Below, in pieces: positions 4,744 to 5,004 of a stretch of DNA of 5,004 nucleotides. Within the stretch, counting starts at the first letter, position 1; every line of letters starts with the position of its first letter. The notes beneath the pieces are model-generated. The model saw nothing but the letters and a program-made list of their open reading frames with translations, made no database searches and had not been told where the DNA came from. The DNA is taken from positions 1 to 5,004 of the forward strand of contig VGIZ01000055.1 in NCBI GenBank assembly GCA_016867675.1, in the 5' to 3' direction. The translations under genes and the position numbers were made by a program. Source of the stretch: Candidatus Aenigmatarchaeota archaeon. Lineage in GTDB: Archaea > Aenigmatarchaeota > Aenigmatarchaeia > QMZP01.

Positions 4744-5004
4744 CTACTTCGCCTTCTCCAGAGCTTCAATCACAGAGCGGCTCCATATGGCAAGCCGGCC
4801 TGGCTTCGCTCCCGGCGCGATATCGCGGACTGAAAGGTCCGCGAGCTTCACAGCTTCAACGCCGCGGATACCATTGGCCGCCTTGCAGATGCCCTTGTCC
4901 TCAGAAACAACTATCAATGGTCCGCGCCTTACCTTTGCCGCACGGCCCCTCATCTTGCCCCTGCCCGCGCGCGTCTTTGTCTCGGCCGTGCGCTCCAGCT
5001 CCGC
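4744..5004 (-). CDS. rpl4: 50S ribosomal protein uL4, C-terminal part only (cut by window edge)
   Basis: This is the last 86 residues of archaeal/eukaryotic-type uL4, a 23S rRNA-binding protein whose extended loop reaches the exit tunnel. The frame is open from the right edge. It contains the hallmark TRAGRGKMRGR segment (residues 12-22 of the visible part), then GPLIVVSEDKGICKAANGIRG, typical of the archaeal C-terminal domain, and the ending DLSVRDIAPGAKPGRLAIWS before SVIEALEKAK and a TAG stop. The N-terminal two thirds lie outside the window. In the usual archaeal order uL23 follows directly. Here a plus-strand gene ends 2 nt away, so uL4 transcription must stop or run antisense through that gene. 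Confidence 0.96.
   Translation of the reverse strand, partial: AELERTAETKTRAGRGKMRGRAAKVRRGPLIVVSEDKGICKAANGIRGVEAVKLADLSVRDIAPGAKPGRLAIWSRSVIEALEKAK

Noticed and set aside
1..5004. CRISPR array, tRNA, rRNA or insertion-sequence ends
   Set aside because: No regularly spaced direct repeats, cloverleaf-like sequence, rRNA segment, transposase or flanking inverted repeats with target duplication were found by eye.

Overview
The window is a piece of an archaeal chromosome carrying part of the S10-type ribosomal protein cluster, read on the minus strand. From the right edge the order is uL4 (3' end only), a 1.7-kb interruption, uL23, uL2, uS19, uL22, a small unknown protein, then uS3, which runs off the left edge. 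The uS19, uL22, uL23 and uS3 sequences are of the archaeal/eukaryotic type. Archaeal TATA elements and AGGTG/GGAG ribosome-binding sites agree. The compact uL22 and unusual uL23, with uL2 (222 aa) a little short, would suit a DPANN-type archaeon such as Micrarchaeota or Diapherotrites, but the lineage is a guess.

Right part (3178-5004): uL4 ends at 4744. Two nucleotides beyond its stop ends an unknown 147-aa gene on the opposite strand (4298-4741), so the two genes converge. Divergent from that gene is a 326-aa minus-strand gene (3193-4173) with a SWIM-like CxC...CxH zinc-binding signature. Each member of this divergent pair has a TATA-like element about 25 nt before its ATG and no clear Shine-Dalgarno site, as expected for leaderless archaeal mRNAs. 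The pair separates uL4 from uL23, which are normally adjacent and co-transcribed.

Middle (1647-3177): a strong TATA box (3164-3171) lies upstream of uL23, which carries a Lys/Ala/Glu-rich N-terminal extension about as long as its conserved domain. uL2 follows after an 87-nt gap with a weaker TATA-like element. The 128-nt gap between uL2 and uS19 holds another TATA-like element followed by a set of perfect, mutually exclusive hairpins in the would-be uS19 leader.

Left part (1-1646): uS19, uL22, a 73-aa CxxC protein and uS3 are tightly packed. The small gene starts 4 nt after uL22 and overlaps the uS3 start as ATGA, so it looks translationally coupled to ribosomal protein synthesis.

The main points are the divergent gene pair inside the ribosomal operon, the alternative-hairpin leader before uS19, and the unknown coupled CxxC microprotein. 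The apparent breakup of the operon into several promoter-driven units is an inference from TATA-like sequences only.
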